Positions 13,138 through 13,244 of a stretch of 13,244 nucleotides of DNA are shown piece after piece (the first letter of the stretch is position 1; every line of letters begins with the position of its first letter). A program made the translations under genes and the position numbers. The notes under the pieces were generated by a model. That model did not search any database and was not told the origin of the DNA. It was given only the letters and a program-made list of their open reading frames with translations. Source of the stretch: DASWJQ01 sp964517315 (GTDB lineage Bacteria > Chloroflexota > Anaerolineae > Anaerolineales > E44-bin32); NCBI GenBank assembly GCA_964517315.1, contig CAZFCJ010000095.1, positions 1-13,244 on the forward strand. Direction: 5' to 3'.

Positions 13138-13244
13138 TCTTCCTCGTCTTCCTGTTTTTCTTCGTCGTCCTCTTCGTCTATTTCCTCGTCGTCGCCGTTT
13201 TCATCGTCCTCCGCGTCCGCCTCGTCCTCTTCAGTCTCCTCTTC
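13134..13244 (-). CDS. rpsB: 3' end of an upstream gene encoding a highly acidic tail, presumably ribosomal protein S2
   Basis: Reading the minus strand from the window edge gives 36 sense codons and a TGA whose first two bases are the last two of the tsf ATG. Of the 36 residues 28 are Asp or Glu; the rest are Thr, Ala, Asn, Gly, Ile, Lys and Gln. There is no stop in this frame up to the edge. rpsB precedes tsf in nearly all bacteria, and S2 proteins of some phyla have an acidic C-terminal extension, so this is probably the tail of S2. Nothing of the S2 fold is inside the window, so the name rests on gene order alone. Confidence 0.65.
   Translation of the reverse strand, partial: EEETEEDEADAEDDENGDDEEIDEEDDEEKQEDEEE

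Overview
The window is a GC-rich bacterial chromosome segment. It holds housekeeping genes in dense minus-strand runs plus a few plus-strand genes, with no mobile elements, rRNA or CRISPR. The gene set suggests Chloroflexota, probably Anaerolineae-like: a short TPR-like protein with the AWxWMA pattern, a GGR-type flavoprotein, an M32 carboxypeptidase, a double-LysM/M23 envelope peptidase and a 200-residue EF-Ts. This is an inference from protein character and gene order; no phylogeny was run.

Layout. 31-333 (+): three tRNA genes, Ser(UGA), Ser(GCU) and Arg(GCG), followed by two back-to-back hairpins. 457-714 (-): a small TPR-like protein. 874-2385 (+): an M32 metallocarboxypeptidase behind a good sigma70-type promoter, overlapped at its end by a small predicted lipoprotein gene (2369-2839). 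2954-4204 (-): a geranylgeranyl-reductase-type flavoprotein, convergent with that pair, behind a 425-bp gene-free stretch. 4630-5826 (-): a membrane-anchored LysM/M23 peptidase with its own near-consensus promoter. 5951-7231 (-): transcription terminator Rho with two candidate promoters and a leader hairpin.

7442-13244 (-): a compact array in transcription order of [3' end of a gene with a very acidic tail, presumed rpsB]-tsf-pyrH-frr-uppS-cdsA-glpX-[Rho_N-like membrane protein], followed by rho. It links translation (S2, EF-Ts, RRF), UMP supply, isoprenoid carrier and phospholipid synthesis, gluconeogenesis and transcription termination. A strong intrinsic terminator separates tsf from pyrH. 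From uppS to the membrane protein the gaps are only 1-23 bp.

The most unusual gene is 7442-8449. It joins an N-terminal domain that aligns without gaps to the N-terminus of the neighbouring Rho to a two-TM membrane protein with a long helical middle. I saw no obvious new defence or mobile system; the points worth following are this protein, the rho leader, the GCG-anticodon tRNA-Arg, the pyrH terminator arrangement and the acidic tail at the window edge.
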